This document shows, piece after piece, positions 25,064 to 32,788 of a stretch of 64,000 bases of DNA. The position numbers were made by a program, and so were the translations under genes. Each line of letters opens with the position of its first letter. Position 1 is the first letter of the stretch. The notes beneath the pieces are model-generated. The model had not been told where the DNA came from and searched no databases. It saw only the letters and a program-made list of their open reading frames with translations. The stretch spans positions 73,518 through 137,517 of the forward strand of contig JBBDWL010000066.1 of assembly GCA_040902895.1 (NCBI GenBank), read 5' to 3'. This stretch comes from JALYRV01 sp040902895 (lineage in GTDB: Bacteria > Acidobacteriota > Vicinamibacteria > Vicinamibacterales > SCN-69-37).

Positions 25064-25591
25064 ATGGCCAGTGCAATCCAGGCCCAGGTGCTCGACGCAG
25101 CGGTTGGTATCTGCCGCGAACGGGGCAGCTGGACATTCGAGCTGTCTGAGATCATTCACGCCCTCCCCGACCTCAATCCGCAGAGCGTGAGGACCCACGT
25201 CACATCGCGGTGCTGCGTGAATGCTCCCGCGAATCATGCTCACCGCTGGTCCTATTTCCGCCGCGTCGGACGTGGCAAATACGAGGTCATGCCGGCATAC
25301 CGTCGCGCGGAAATCGTCCGCGCTGCTCATGTGCGCGAGGCGCAGCCGGTGTACGCCCCAAACCTGCCACTCAGGTCTCTTCTCCATGCCGTGATTACTC
25401 GGAGCGAGAAGTGGTACGTCGCTGAGGTGCTGGAGCTTCCCGTCGTCACACAGGCGCGCACGCTCGACGAGATCGTGACGAACGTCCGCGAAGCGGTTGG
25501 TCTGCACCTCCGGGACGAGGATCGGGCGCTGCTTGGACTCGCCGACCGCGTTCGCGTGGCCGTGTCTTACGAAACCGGCATCGAGTCGTGA
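25064..25591 (+). CDS. hicB: HicB-type antitoxin with N-terminal winged-helix-like domain
   Basis: A 175-residue protein. I chose the ATG at 25064 because the promoter's -10 box lies over the ATG at 25049. Residues 1-75 look like a winged-helix DNA-binding domain (VLDAAVGICRERGSWTFELS, then LNPQSVRTHVTSRCC and YFRRVGRGKYEV). Residues about 95-150 are the HicB partial-RNase-H fold (LHAVITRSEKWYVAEVLELP, then ARTLDEIVTNVREAVGLHL). HicB normally carries a small DNA-binding domain at its C-terminus; here the DNA-binding-like domain is at the N-terminus. The gene overlaps hicA by GTGA. It should neutralise HicA and repress the operon. Confidence 0.75.
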   Translation: MASAIQAQVLDAAVGICRERGSWTFELSEIIHALPDLNPQSVRTHVTSRCCVNAPANHAHRWSYFRRVGRGKYEVMPAYRRAEIVRAAHVREAQPVYAPNLPLRSLLHAVITRSEKWYVAEVLELPVVTQARTLDEIVTNVREAVGLHLRDEDRALLGLADRVRVAVSYETGIES

Positions 25592-25830
25592 CGCTGCGGC
25601 TCAGGCGTCTGAGCAGCCGTCAACTGCTGCAGGGCCTGCGCGGGCTCGGCTTCGACATCGTCAACATCGAAGGCAGTCACGCCAAACTCCGGCGCGTTTC
25701 GCCAGCGGGCAGTCAAACCCTCACCGTTCCCCTCCACGACAGCCTTCAGCCTGGCACGCTGGTCGCGATCTATCGCCAGGTGCGCCGATACGTGCCCGAA
25801 GAAGAGGCCCGGCCAATCTTCTATCGATAG
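25588..25830 (+). CDS. hicA: HicA-family mRNA interferase toxin
   Basis: An 80-residue protein with the HicA double-stranded-RNA-binding-like fold. It has RQLLQGLRGLGFDIVNIEGS, the catalytic histidine motif GSHAKLRRVS (about 29-38), and LTVPLHDSLQPGTLVAIYRQ. HicA cleaves mRNA and is held inactive by HicB. It starts at a GTG within the hicB stop (GTGA), so the two are coupled. The order antitoxin-toxin is the reverse of the E. coli hicA-hicB order. Confidence 0.85.
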   Translation: MTLRLRRLSSRQLLQGLRGLGFDIVNIEGSHAKLRRVSPAGSQTLTVPLHDSLQPGTLVAIYRQVRRYVPEEEARPIFYR

Positions 25831-25863
25831 CTTCGGCGCCGGAACCTGCGCGGCGCTTCCAAC

Positions 25864-25885
25864 GTTTATACCTTTACGTATAAAC
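25864..25885 (+). promoter_or_regulatory. Palindromic operator before PadR/ADOP
   Basis: Perfect arms GTTTATAC and GTATAAAC flank CTTTAC, ending 9 bp before the PadR ATG. Each arm includes a TATA-like core, so the site likely overlaps the -10 region and mediates autorepression by the PadR-like protein. Confidence 0.5.
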
Positions 25886-25894
25886 TGACACGCC

Positions 25895-26236
25895 ATGAAA
25901 GACGCCCTGCCAGAACACTGGTTTCACATTCTTCTGTCGCTGGCCGGCCAGGACCTGCATGGCCTCGCCATTACCCGTGAGGTCTTCGACCGCACTGGCG
26001 GCCGGATGCACCTGTGGCCCGGGATGCTCTACGGCGCTCTCAAGCAGATGGCGGCGCTCGGCTACGTCACGGAGACTGCGGCGCCCGCCGACGCGGCCAC
26101 GGGCGGCGGCAAGCCCCGGTTCTATCGCCTCACGCCGCTCGGGCGCCGGACCTGCGCCGCCGAGGCCGAACGGCTCGCCGCGATCGTCGACACAGCCCGC
26201 GCGAAGCGGCTGCTGAAGGACGCGCGTGGCGCGTAG
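25895..26236 (+). CDS. PadR-like winged-helix regulator
   Basis: A 113-residue protein with PadR features: ILLSLAGQDLHGLAITREVF, GMLYGALKQMAALGYV and FYRLTPLGRRTCAAEAERL. It overlaps the next ADOP gene by 11 bp, the normal pairing in which the regulator represses the permease. A perfect palindrome stands just upstream. The ligand is unknown. Confidence 0.85.
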   Translation: MKDALPEHWFHILLSLAGQDLHGLAITREVFDRTGGRMHLWPGMLYGALKQMAALGYVTETAAPADAATGGGKPRFYRLTPLGRRTCAAEAERLAAIVDTARAKRLLKDARGA

Positions 26237-28982
26237 CCGCTTCTATCGCGCGCTGCTGCGCGCGTATCCGCGCGCGTTCCGCGCCGAGTTCGGCGCCGAG
26301 ATGGAGCGCGCGTTCGTGGAATGCGCCGAGCGCGAGCGCCTGCGCAAGCCGCGTTTCGCCGCCGCGCGCGTGTCCTGGCGCGCAGTTGCCGACACGGCGC
26401 GCCATGCGGCGCAGGTCAGACTCGAAGCGCGCGGAGAGCGGCGCCGCGCCAGCCAATCGTTCGAGTGTGCGCTGTTCGGAACGGGCGTCTCGCCGCCATC
26501 TAAGGAACCTCGTATGCGGCAACTTCTGAACGACATTCGTTTCGCGGTCCGGGTCCTGCTGAAAGATCGCAGCTTCACGGCGACGGTGCTCCTCACGCTT
26601 GCCATCTGCATCGGCGCGAATGCCGCCATCTTCGGGATCGTGCAGTCGGTGCTGCTCCGGCCGCTGCCGGTGCCGGAGGCCGACCGCCTCGTGAACATCT
26701 TCAACAGCTACCCGAATGCGAGTGTCGCCCGCGCGTCGAACGGTGTGCCCGATTACTTCGATCGGCTGCAGGGTATGCCCAGCATGGAAGAGGTCGCGCT
26801 TTATCGGCGCGCGGGCGCCACCGTTGGCTTCGCGGATGGTGCCGAGCGTGTGGCGGGAGTGCAGGCCACACCCTCGCTCTTGCGGATGCTGCGCGTTCGC
26901 CCAACGCTCGGGAATGTCTTCCAGGAAGCAGACGCGCAGCCGGGCAACGATTTGAAGGTCATCATCAGCCAGGGCCTCTGGCAAGCGCGCTTCGGATCAC
27001 GTCCCGACATCGTCGGGCAGCAGATGCGCATCAACGGCGTGCAGCGAACGATCGTTGGCGTCATGCCCGCCGACTTTCAGTTTTTATGGGCAGACATCAA
27101 TCTCTGGACCCCGCTCGCATTCACGCCGGAAGAGACATCAGACCAGCGGCGCCACAGCAACAACTTTCAGATGATCGGCCGGCTGAAGCCCGGCGCAACG
27201 GTGGAACAGGCGCGGCAGCAGCTCGATGCCATCAATGCCGCCAATGACGCGCGATTTCCTCAACTCCGGCAGGTCCTTAAGGATGCCGGCTTCCACACGC
27301 AGGCGGTCCTACTGCAGCCCGATCTCGTGCGCGAGATTCGCCCGGTTCTGTATCTGCTGTGGGGTGGCGTGCTGTTCGTCCTGCTCATCGGCGCCGTCAA
27401 TATCACGAACCTCGTGTTCGTTCGCTCGAGCGCGAGGCAGCGCGAGCTGGCCACGCGCCACGCCGTCGGCGCGGGGATCGGCCGTCTCGCGACACAACTG
27501 ATCACTGAGAACATGCTGCTGGCGGCCGTCGGCGGCGTGGCCGGCGTGCTTCTGGGGCGCTGGGCTCTCACGCTCGTGCCGGCACTGGGGCTCGACGAGA
27601 TGCCGCGCGGGCATGAGATCAGCATGGAGCCGGCTACGATTGCAATCATCCTCGGGCTCGCACTGGCTGTTGGCTTTCTCATCAGTCTTGTGCCGGTGGC
27701 GCGCATCTGGCGGCTCAATCTCCATCTCGCGCTCCGCGATGAGGGGCGCGGAGGCACGGCGAGCCGTCGTTCAATGTTCGCGCGGCGCGCGCTTGCGACC
27801 GCGCAGGTTGGCTTCGCCTTTCTGCTGTTGATCGGCGCGGGTCTATTGTTCGCAAGTTTCCAGCGGGTTCTGGGTGTGGATCCCGGTTTCAGGCCCGAGC
27901 ACGTAGTGTCGGGCGCCGTGAATCTGCCGCGCACCAGATACCCCGACGGCGACAGCGTGAGGTCGTTCCAGCAGCGCACGCTCGAGCGCGTTCGCGCGAT
28001 TCCTGGCATCGAGCGCGCGAGCCTGATCGACACGCTCCCGTTCGGCGGCGATAGGAGCGACAGCGTGATCCTCGCCGAAGGCTACGTGATGAAGCCTGGT
28101 GAGTCATTGATCTCACCGCTCCAGAACAACGTCGCCGATGCCTACTTTGAAACGATGGGAATCCGGCTCATCGCCGGCCGGTACTTCGACGCGCGCGATA
28201 CCGCCACGTCGCCAACGGTCATCATTGTCGACAGGAAACTCGCTCAGAGGTTCTGGCCAGGACGCGATCCGATCGGCCGCCGCATGTTCACCCCCGGCAG
28301 CAGCCAGGAACTTACGAAGCCCGGTCCGGGTTCGCGGTGGTACACCGTGGCGGGCGTCGTCGACGATGTGAAGGTGTTCGGCGTAACCGAGGAAGACAAG
28401 CGCGTCGGTGCGTACTACTTCCCGCTGACGCAGCGGCAGGTATGGTCGTTCTCGCTCGTCGCGGGAACCGCGCTCGGTAATGAAGCCGCTGCTGCGGCCA
28501 TCCGCCGCGAGCTCGCCGCCGTCGATCCCGAAGTGCCGCTCTTCGACGTCCGGATGATGAGCGAGAGGCTCGACGAGTCGCTGATCAGTCGCCGGATGCC
28601 CATGCTGCTCGCCATCGCGTTCGGCATCGTCGCGTTGTTTTTGTCGGCGATTGGCATCTACGGCGTGCTGGCCTATCAGGTCGCGCAACGCAGACGGGAG
28701 ATTGGCATTCGCATGGCGCTGGGCAGCTCGGTGCGCGCTGTATTCGGTCTGGTGCTTGTCGACGGCATGCGGATTGTCGGTGTCGGCCTCGCTCTCGGCC
28801 TGGCCGGCGCCTTTCTCACCGGCCGCTACTTCGAGTCGCAGCTGTTTGGCGTCCGCGCGCTCGATCCGATCGTCATTGCGTCAGTCGCGGTGATTCTTGC
28901 CGTGGTGTCGTTCGCCGCCGTCTCGATTCCAGCGCGGCGTGCTGCGCGCGTGAATCCGGTGATCGCGCTGGCTGGGGAGTAG
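26226..28982 (+). CDS. ADOP-family ABC transporter permease with N-terminal prefix
   Basis: A 918-residue protein starting at GTG within the PadR 3' end. Residues 1-75 form the Arg/Glu-rich cytoplasmic prefix seen in some ADOPs (ALLRAYPRAFRAEFGAEMER). The first helix follows at about 120 (LLTLAICIGANAAIFGIV), then a MacB-type periplasmic domain. The middle FtsX set is LLIGAVNITNLVFVRSSARQ and the second is at the C-terminus (QRRREIGIRMALGSSVRAVF). The likely role is export or mechano-transmission together with an unlinked MacB-type ATPase. The reading frame is intact. Confidence 0.9.
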   Translation: MARSRFYRALLRAYPRAFRAEFGAEMERAFVECAERERLRKPRFAAARVSWRAVADTARHAAQVRLEARGERRRASQSFECALFGTGVSPPSKEPRMRQLLNDIRFAVRVLLKDRSFTATVLLTLAICIGANAAIFGIVQSVLLRPLPVPEADRLVNIFNSYPNASVARASNGVPDYFDRLQGMPSMEEVALYRRAGATVGFADGAERVAGVQATPSLLRMLRVRPTLGNVFQEADAQPGNDLKVIISQGLWQARFGSRPDIVGQQMRINGVQRTIVGVMPADFQFLWADINLWTPLAFTPEETSDQRRHSNNFQMIGRLKPGATVEQARQQLDAINAANDARFPQLRQVLKDAGFHTQAVLLQPDLVREIRPVLYLLWGGVLFVLLIGAVNITNLVFVRSSARQRELATRHAVGAGIGRLATQLITENMLLAAVGGVAGVLLGRWALTLVPALGLDEMPRGHEISMEPATIAIILGLALAVGFLISLVPVARIWRLNLHLALRDEGRGGTASRRSMFARRALATAQVGFAFLLLIGAGLLFASFQRVLGVDPGFRPEHVVSGAVNLPRTRYPDGDSVRSFQQRTLERVRAIPGIERASLIDTLPFGGDRSDSVILAEGYVMKPGESLISPLQNNVADAYFETMGIRLIAGRYFDARDTATSPTVIIVDRKLAQRFWPGRDPIGRRMFTPGSSQELTKPGPGSRWYTVAGVVDDVKVFGVTEEDKRVGAYYFPLTQRQVWSFSLVAGTALGNEAAAAAIRRELAAVDPEVPLFDVRMMSERLDESLISRRMPMLLAIAFGIVALFLSAIGIYGVLAYQVAQRRREIGIRMALGSSVRAVFGLVLVDGMRIVGVGLALGLAGAFLTGRYFESQLFGVRALDPIVIASVAVILAVVSFAAVSIPARRAARVNPVIALAGE

Positions 28983-28997
28983 CATGCAGAATAAGGC

Positions 28998-29651
28998 ATG
29001 CCCGTTGCCCTGATTGCGTTCGATCTCGATGGGACCATTGTCGATTCACGTCGCGATCTCGCCGACAGCGTCAACGCGCTGCTCGATGATCTTGGAGGGC
29101 AGCCCCTCTCCGAAGGCCTGATTGGCACGATGGTCGGGGACGGCGCGCGTCAGCTTGTGGACCGCGCGCTCGCGGCATCAGGTGTCGCGCATCCGCCCGC
29201 GAATGCCCTCGATCGTTTCCTCGAGCATTACGACCGGCGTCTGCTCGTTCACACCACGCCATACGACGGCATCCTCCGGATGCTCGAAGGCCTCGCCACC
29301 CGCGGCATCAAACGCGCGGTGCTGACCAACAAGCCGCAGATCGCAGCCGAGCGCGTGCTGGCGGGACTCGATCTTGCGCGCTGGTTCGACGCCGGCGTGA
29401 TTGGCGCGGAGGCCGCGTACGCGCGCAAGCCTGACCCGGCCGGACTCCTGGCGCTCGCGCGGCAGTGCAACGTGAGCATCGAGCGGACGATGGTGGTGGG
29501 GGATGGCGGGCAGGATGTGGAAACGGCCCGGCGCGCCGGCGCCGCCGTGTGTGTCGCGCGCTACGGCTTTGGCTTCCCGACCGCGCAACCGCTCCTTGAC
29601 GGTTCCGAGCTGCTCATCGATACGCCCGAGGCCCTGTTACTATCAGTTTGA
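28998..29651 (+). CDS. gph: HAD-family phosphoglycolate phosphatase
   Basis: A 217-residue HAD hydrolase. Motif I is FDLDGTIVDS (nucleophile Asp about 9), motif II is AVLTNKPQ, the Lys is in YARKPDPAGL, and motif IV is VVGDGGQDVETA. The cap domain between residues 15 and 85 is the small helical type of Gph, which removes 2-phosphoglycolate formed during DNA repair or photorespiration-like metabolism. Other small phosphate monoesters are possible substrates. All catalytic residues are present. Confidence 0.82.
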   Translation: MPVALIAFDLDGTIVDSRRDLADSVNALLDDLGGQPLSEGLIGTMVGDGARQLVDRALAASGVAHPPANALDRFLEHYDRRLLVHTTPYDGILRMLEGLATRGIKRAVLTNKPQIAAERVLAGLDLARWFDAGVIGAEAAYARKPDPAGLLALARQCNVSIERTMVVGDGGQDVETARRAGAAVCVARYGFGFPTAQPLLDGSELLIDTPEALLLSV

Positions 29652-29722
29652 CACTGGTATCGTTCAGGCTTGAGCTGGAACACCGGCTCTCGCCCGGTGT
29701 CGAAGAAGGGTTGGAGGTTTAC

Positions 29723-30376
29723 ATGCGCCGGATTACGTTGGCTGCTCTCGTCCTCTTGCTCGCGGCTGTGCCCGCCGCGTTTGTTCTGGCTCAGTCGCAG
29801 GATCCCCTGATCACCTCGGCACGCCAGGCCGTCCAGCAGGGCGACCATGACGGCGCCATCTCCATGCTTCGCTTCGGACTGGCGTCGCGGCCGGGCGACG
29901 AGGCGATCAAGCAGGAGCTGGTCAACGTGTTGATGCGCAAACAGGAGGCGCTGCGCCAGCAGGTGGCAGAGCTTAGCCGCGAAATCAGCGAGCTGCGCGG
30001 GACGGCGGCCGGCAGGTCATCGATCAGCGCGTCGGGGATCAGCGCAGGGATCAGCGCATCTCGTGTTGGCGCCGTTGGCGCCAGTGCTCCGGTTCGCGTC
30101 GGCGGCACCATCAAGACGCCGACAAGGATCGTAGACGTCAAGCCGGTATACCCTCAGGTCGCACAGTCGGCGCGCGTTCAGGGCATGGTCATCCTCGAAG
30201 CCCTGATCGACGAATTTGGAGCCGTCGCCGACGCCAAAGTACTGCGGGGTCAGCCGCTGCTCAACGAAGCGGCAATCGAGGCCGTACGCCAGTGGCGATA
30301 CAGCCCGACGCTGCTGAACGGCGTGCCGGTGCCGGTGATCATGACGGTAACCGTCACGTTCACGCTGCAGGACTGA
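29723..30376 (+). CDS. TonB C-terminal domain protein (energy transducer)
   Basis: A 217-residue protein with GGAGG 5 nt before the ATG at 29723. An N-terminal signal or anchor (RRITLAALVLLLAAVPAAF) is followed by a TPR-like helix pair (about 25-75) and a coiled, Ser/Ile-Ala-rich linker (SSISASGISAGISASR). The C-terminal TonB domain is ARVQGMVILEALIDEFGAVA to PVIMTVTVTFTLQD. The arrangement differs from classical TonB, which has a proline-rich spacer. It could energise the TonB receptors or serve as a periplasmic partner. The last 17 bp overlap the convergent epimerase gene. Confidence 0.75.
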   Translation: MRRITLAALVLLLAAVPAAFVLAQSQDPLITSARQAVQQGDHDGAISMLRFGLASRPGDEAIKQELVNVLMRKQEALRQQVAELSREISELRGTAAGRSSISASGISAGISASRVGAVGASAPVRVGGTIKTPTRIVDVKPVYPQVAQSARVQGMVILEALIDEFGAVADAKVLRGQPLLNEAAIEAVRQWRYSPTLLNGVPVPVIMTVTVTFTLQD

Positions 30377-31265
30377 CGGCCGCGTCCATCGCGGCCTGAA
30401 GCTCTGAAAACGTCCAACGGAATCCGCTCTCGCGGGCCACGCGCGGCACGGCGCGCTGGCTCGCGAGCAGCATGTCATCCGCAACATCTCCCAACAGAAT
30501 TCGCAGCGCGAATGCCGGTGCCGGTATCACCGCCGGCCGATGCAATGCGCGTCCGAGCGCCTGCATGATGTCGCGATTGCGAGCGGGCTCGGGCGCGCAC
30601 ACGTTGAGCGGCCCTGCGATCGCCTGCGTATCGAGCGCCCACATCGTCATGCGCACCCAGTCGTCGCGGTGAATCCATCCCCACCATTGCGATCCGGATC
30701 CAATCGGACCGCCTGCGCCGAGCGAGAAGGGCAGCAGCAATTTTTGAATCGCGCCGCCGTCGCGGTGCAGCACCACACCAGTGCGCAGCCGCACGACACG
30801 GCAGCCCGAGCTCTCGGCGTTGCGTGCTTCCGCCTCCCAGGCGACGCACACGCGTGCGAGAAAGCCCGTGCCGGCCGGCGACGTTTCGTCAACGATGCCT
30901 TCTGAATCGGGATAGACGCCGACGCCGGACGCACTGATCAGAACGGCCGGCTTGCGCGATGCGGCGTGCACCGCTTCGACGAGACTGCGCGTGGCCAGCA
31001 CGCGGCTGTCGAGGATGCGCTGCTTCTGCGCCGCGGTCCATCGCTTGCCGGCCATCGGCTCGCCGGCAAGATTCACGATGGCATCGGCGCCGTCGATTTC
31101 GCGCGCCCAGGGACCGACCGTGCCGTCAGGGGTCCAGATGACGGCAGGCCTGGAGGCCGTGGCCACGCCGCGCGACAGCAAGACGATCTCGTCGCCGCGT
31201 GCCGTGAGCGCGCGCGACAGCGCCGTGCCCAGGAATCCACTGCCGCCGGCGATAACAATCTTCAT
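30360..31265 (-). CDS. TIGR01777-type NAD-dependent epimerase/dehydratase
   Basis: A 301-residue extended SDR protein. The nucleotide-binding motif is GGSGFLGTAL at the N-terminus (Rossmann fold), and ISASGVGVYPDSEG marks the catalytic region. It matches the SulA/YfcH (TIGR01777) family of predicted epimerases by RWTAAQKQRILDSRVLAT and the end DDMLLASQRAVPRV. The substrate is unknown. Confidence 0.85.
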   Translation of the reverse strand: MKIVIAGGSGFLGTALSRALTARGDEIVLLSRGVATASRPAVIWTPDGTVGPWAREIDGADAIVNLAGEPMAGKRWTAAQKQRILDSRVLATRSLVEAVHAASRKPAVLISASGVGVYPDSEGIVDETSPAGTGFLARVCVAWEAEARNAESSGCRVVRLRTGVVLHRDGGAIQKLLLPFSLGAGGPIGSGSQWWGWIHRDDWVRMTMWALDTQAIAGPLNVCAPEPARNRDIMQALGRALHRPAVIPAPAFALRILLGDVADDMLLASQRAVPRVARESGFRWTFSELQAAMDAAVSPAA

Positions 31266-31285
31266 GAGGCTTTCCGATGGCCCAG

Positions 31286-31311
31286 CGCCTAGGGCCTAGC
31301 GCCTAGGGCCT
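31286..31311. repeat. Tandem heptamers at the Mur ligase 3' end
   Basis: CGCCTAG and GGCCTAG heptamers alternate (three and a half copies) across the stop codon of the Mur ligase gene and encode its last residues (LGARP). They are the same type as the heptamers in glnS. Confidence 0.65.
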
Positions 31312-32788
31312 TCTGTAACTCATCCCGCCCCGCGTCCATGCCCTGGGCGCCGACGAGCACGATGAGATCGCCGGCGTGCGTGTGCGCGGCGACATCCTTC
31401 ATTGCCCCGCGCATCGTCTCGTGCCAGACCGGCTCGAGGCCGCGCTGGCGGAACGCCTCGCGCGCGGCTGCGCGTTCGTCGGGCGTGACGCGATTGAGAT
31501 CGCCGGCGGTGTCGGCCGCCTCCGTGACGACCGTGCGCGAGACCCGAAGCGCCTGCGCGTGTTCCGCGAGCGAGAGCGCGTTGCGCCGGTTGATGTCGGC
31601 GCCGCGCGACCCGCGAAGCGCGCAGGCGACGACCGTTCGCTCTGCCGGAATCAGATCGGCGACTTCGAACGTGGCGTCGAAACTTTCAGGATGTCCCGCC
31701 GTGTCGTCGAGCACGATGCGCCCGGCGATGTCGTAGCGCTCCATGCGCCGTCGCAGCGGCGCGAGCCGCGCCAGCACGTCGCGGGCATCGCCGACGCGCA
31801 GGCCGGATTGCCGCGCGAAGGCCAGCGCCAGCGCGACGTTCCTGAGATTCGCGCGGCCGAGCAGCGCGCTTCTGAGCTGCACGCCGTCAACCGTGAGAAG
31901 TGCGCCGCGATCGTCGAATATCGCGTCAGCCAGCGAGAGGATGCGTCGATCGCGCAGATTGCCCGTGCGTCGTTCGCCTTCAGGTCTCCGCTCGCCGATG
32001 GCCGTGCGGCGCAGCGACACGCCGACGTCGCGCACGTCGTCGCGCTCGCGCGCGAGCATTGCGGCTGCGCGGTTGTCGGCGTCATAGGCGAGGATCGCCG
32101 ACGGCGCAAGGTATCCGAGAAAGAGCCGCTTTGCGCCGACGTAATCCTCGTAGTTGCGGTGGAAGTCGATGTGCTCGCCCGGCCTGATCGCGGCGATCAG
32201 CCCGCCGCTGAATTGCAGGCCGTGTACGCGGTGCTGCCTGAGCGCGTGGCTTGTCACTTCCATCACGACGGTCGTCGCGCCGGCGTCGCGGATGCCGCGC
32301 ATGGCGCGCTGCAGCACCATGGGAGACGGTGTCGTCATGCCACCGAGCGCGTACGACACACCGTTGAATCGCGCGCCGAGCGAACCGATCACGGCCGTTC
32401 GGCTTCCGGCCGCGTCGAGCAGCTGCTGCAGCACGTGACTCGTGGTGGTCTTGCCGAACGTGCCGGTGAAGCCGATGACGTCGAGACCGCGCGAGGGATC
32501 GTCGAACAGACGCTGCGCGAACAGCGCCAGCGCCGTGCGAGCGGAAGGGACGATGACGGTGGGAAGGCCGGCGGGCGCGGCGTCGGTCCGTTCGATCGCG
32601 ACGGCCGCGGCGCCGCGTGCAGTGGCGTCGGCAATATACCGGTGTCCATCGTCCGAGGTGCCGGGAATCGCAACGAAGAGCGAGCCGGGACGCACGTCGC
32701 GGCTGTCTTCGGTGACGTCATGAATCGGCGTGACGCGGTCGCCGCGAATATCAAACGATTCGGCGAGGGCCGCGAGCGCAACGGTCAT
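31289..32788 (-). CDS. Divergent Mur ligase family protein
   Basis: A 499-residue protein with the ATG at 32788, overlapping the dehydrogenase stop by ATGA. The architecture is MurE-like: an N-terminal substrate domain (DVTEDSRDVRPGSLFVAIPG), an ATP-binding P-loop (GFTGTFGKTTTSHVLQ, about 110) and a C-terminal domain with GHPESFDATFEV in place of AHTPDALE. The DNPR motif that positions diaminopimelate in MurE is not seen, and the end is LVGAQGMD instead of GKGHE. It therefore probably adds a different group to a nucleotide-linked or other acceptor. It lies outside any cell-wall cluster. Confidence 0.65.
   Translation of the reverse strand: MTVALAALAESFDIRGDRVTPIHDVTEDSRDVRPGSLFVAIPGTSDDGHRYIADATARGAAAVAIERTDAAPAGLPTVIVPSARTALALFAQRLFDDPSRGLDVIGFTGTFGKTTTSHVLQQLLDAAGSRTAVIGSLGARFNGVSYALGGMTTPSPMVLQRAMRGIRDAGATTVVMEVTSHALRQHRVHGLQFSGGLIAAIRPGEHIDFHRNYEDYVGAKRLFLGYLAPSAILAYDADNRAAAMLARERDDVRDVGVSLRRTAIGERRPEGERRTGNLRDRRILSLADAIFDDRGALLTVDGVQLRSALLGRANLRNVALALAFARQSGLRVGDARDVLARLAPLRRRMERYDIAGRIVLDDTAGHPESFDATFEVADLIPAERTVVACALRGSRGADINRRNALSLAEHAQALRVSRTVVTEAADTAGDLNRVTPDERAAAREAFRQRGLEPVWHETMRGAMKDVAAHTHAGDLIVLVGAQGMDAGRDELQKALGARP

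Noticed and set aside
31289..32788. Canonical murE
   Set aside because: P-loop present, but the DNPR and AGKGHE-type motifs are absent and the context is not a cell-wall cluster.
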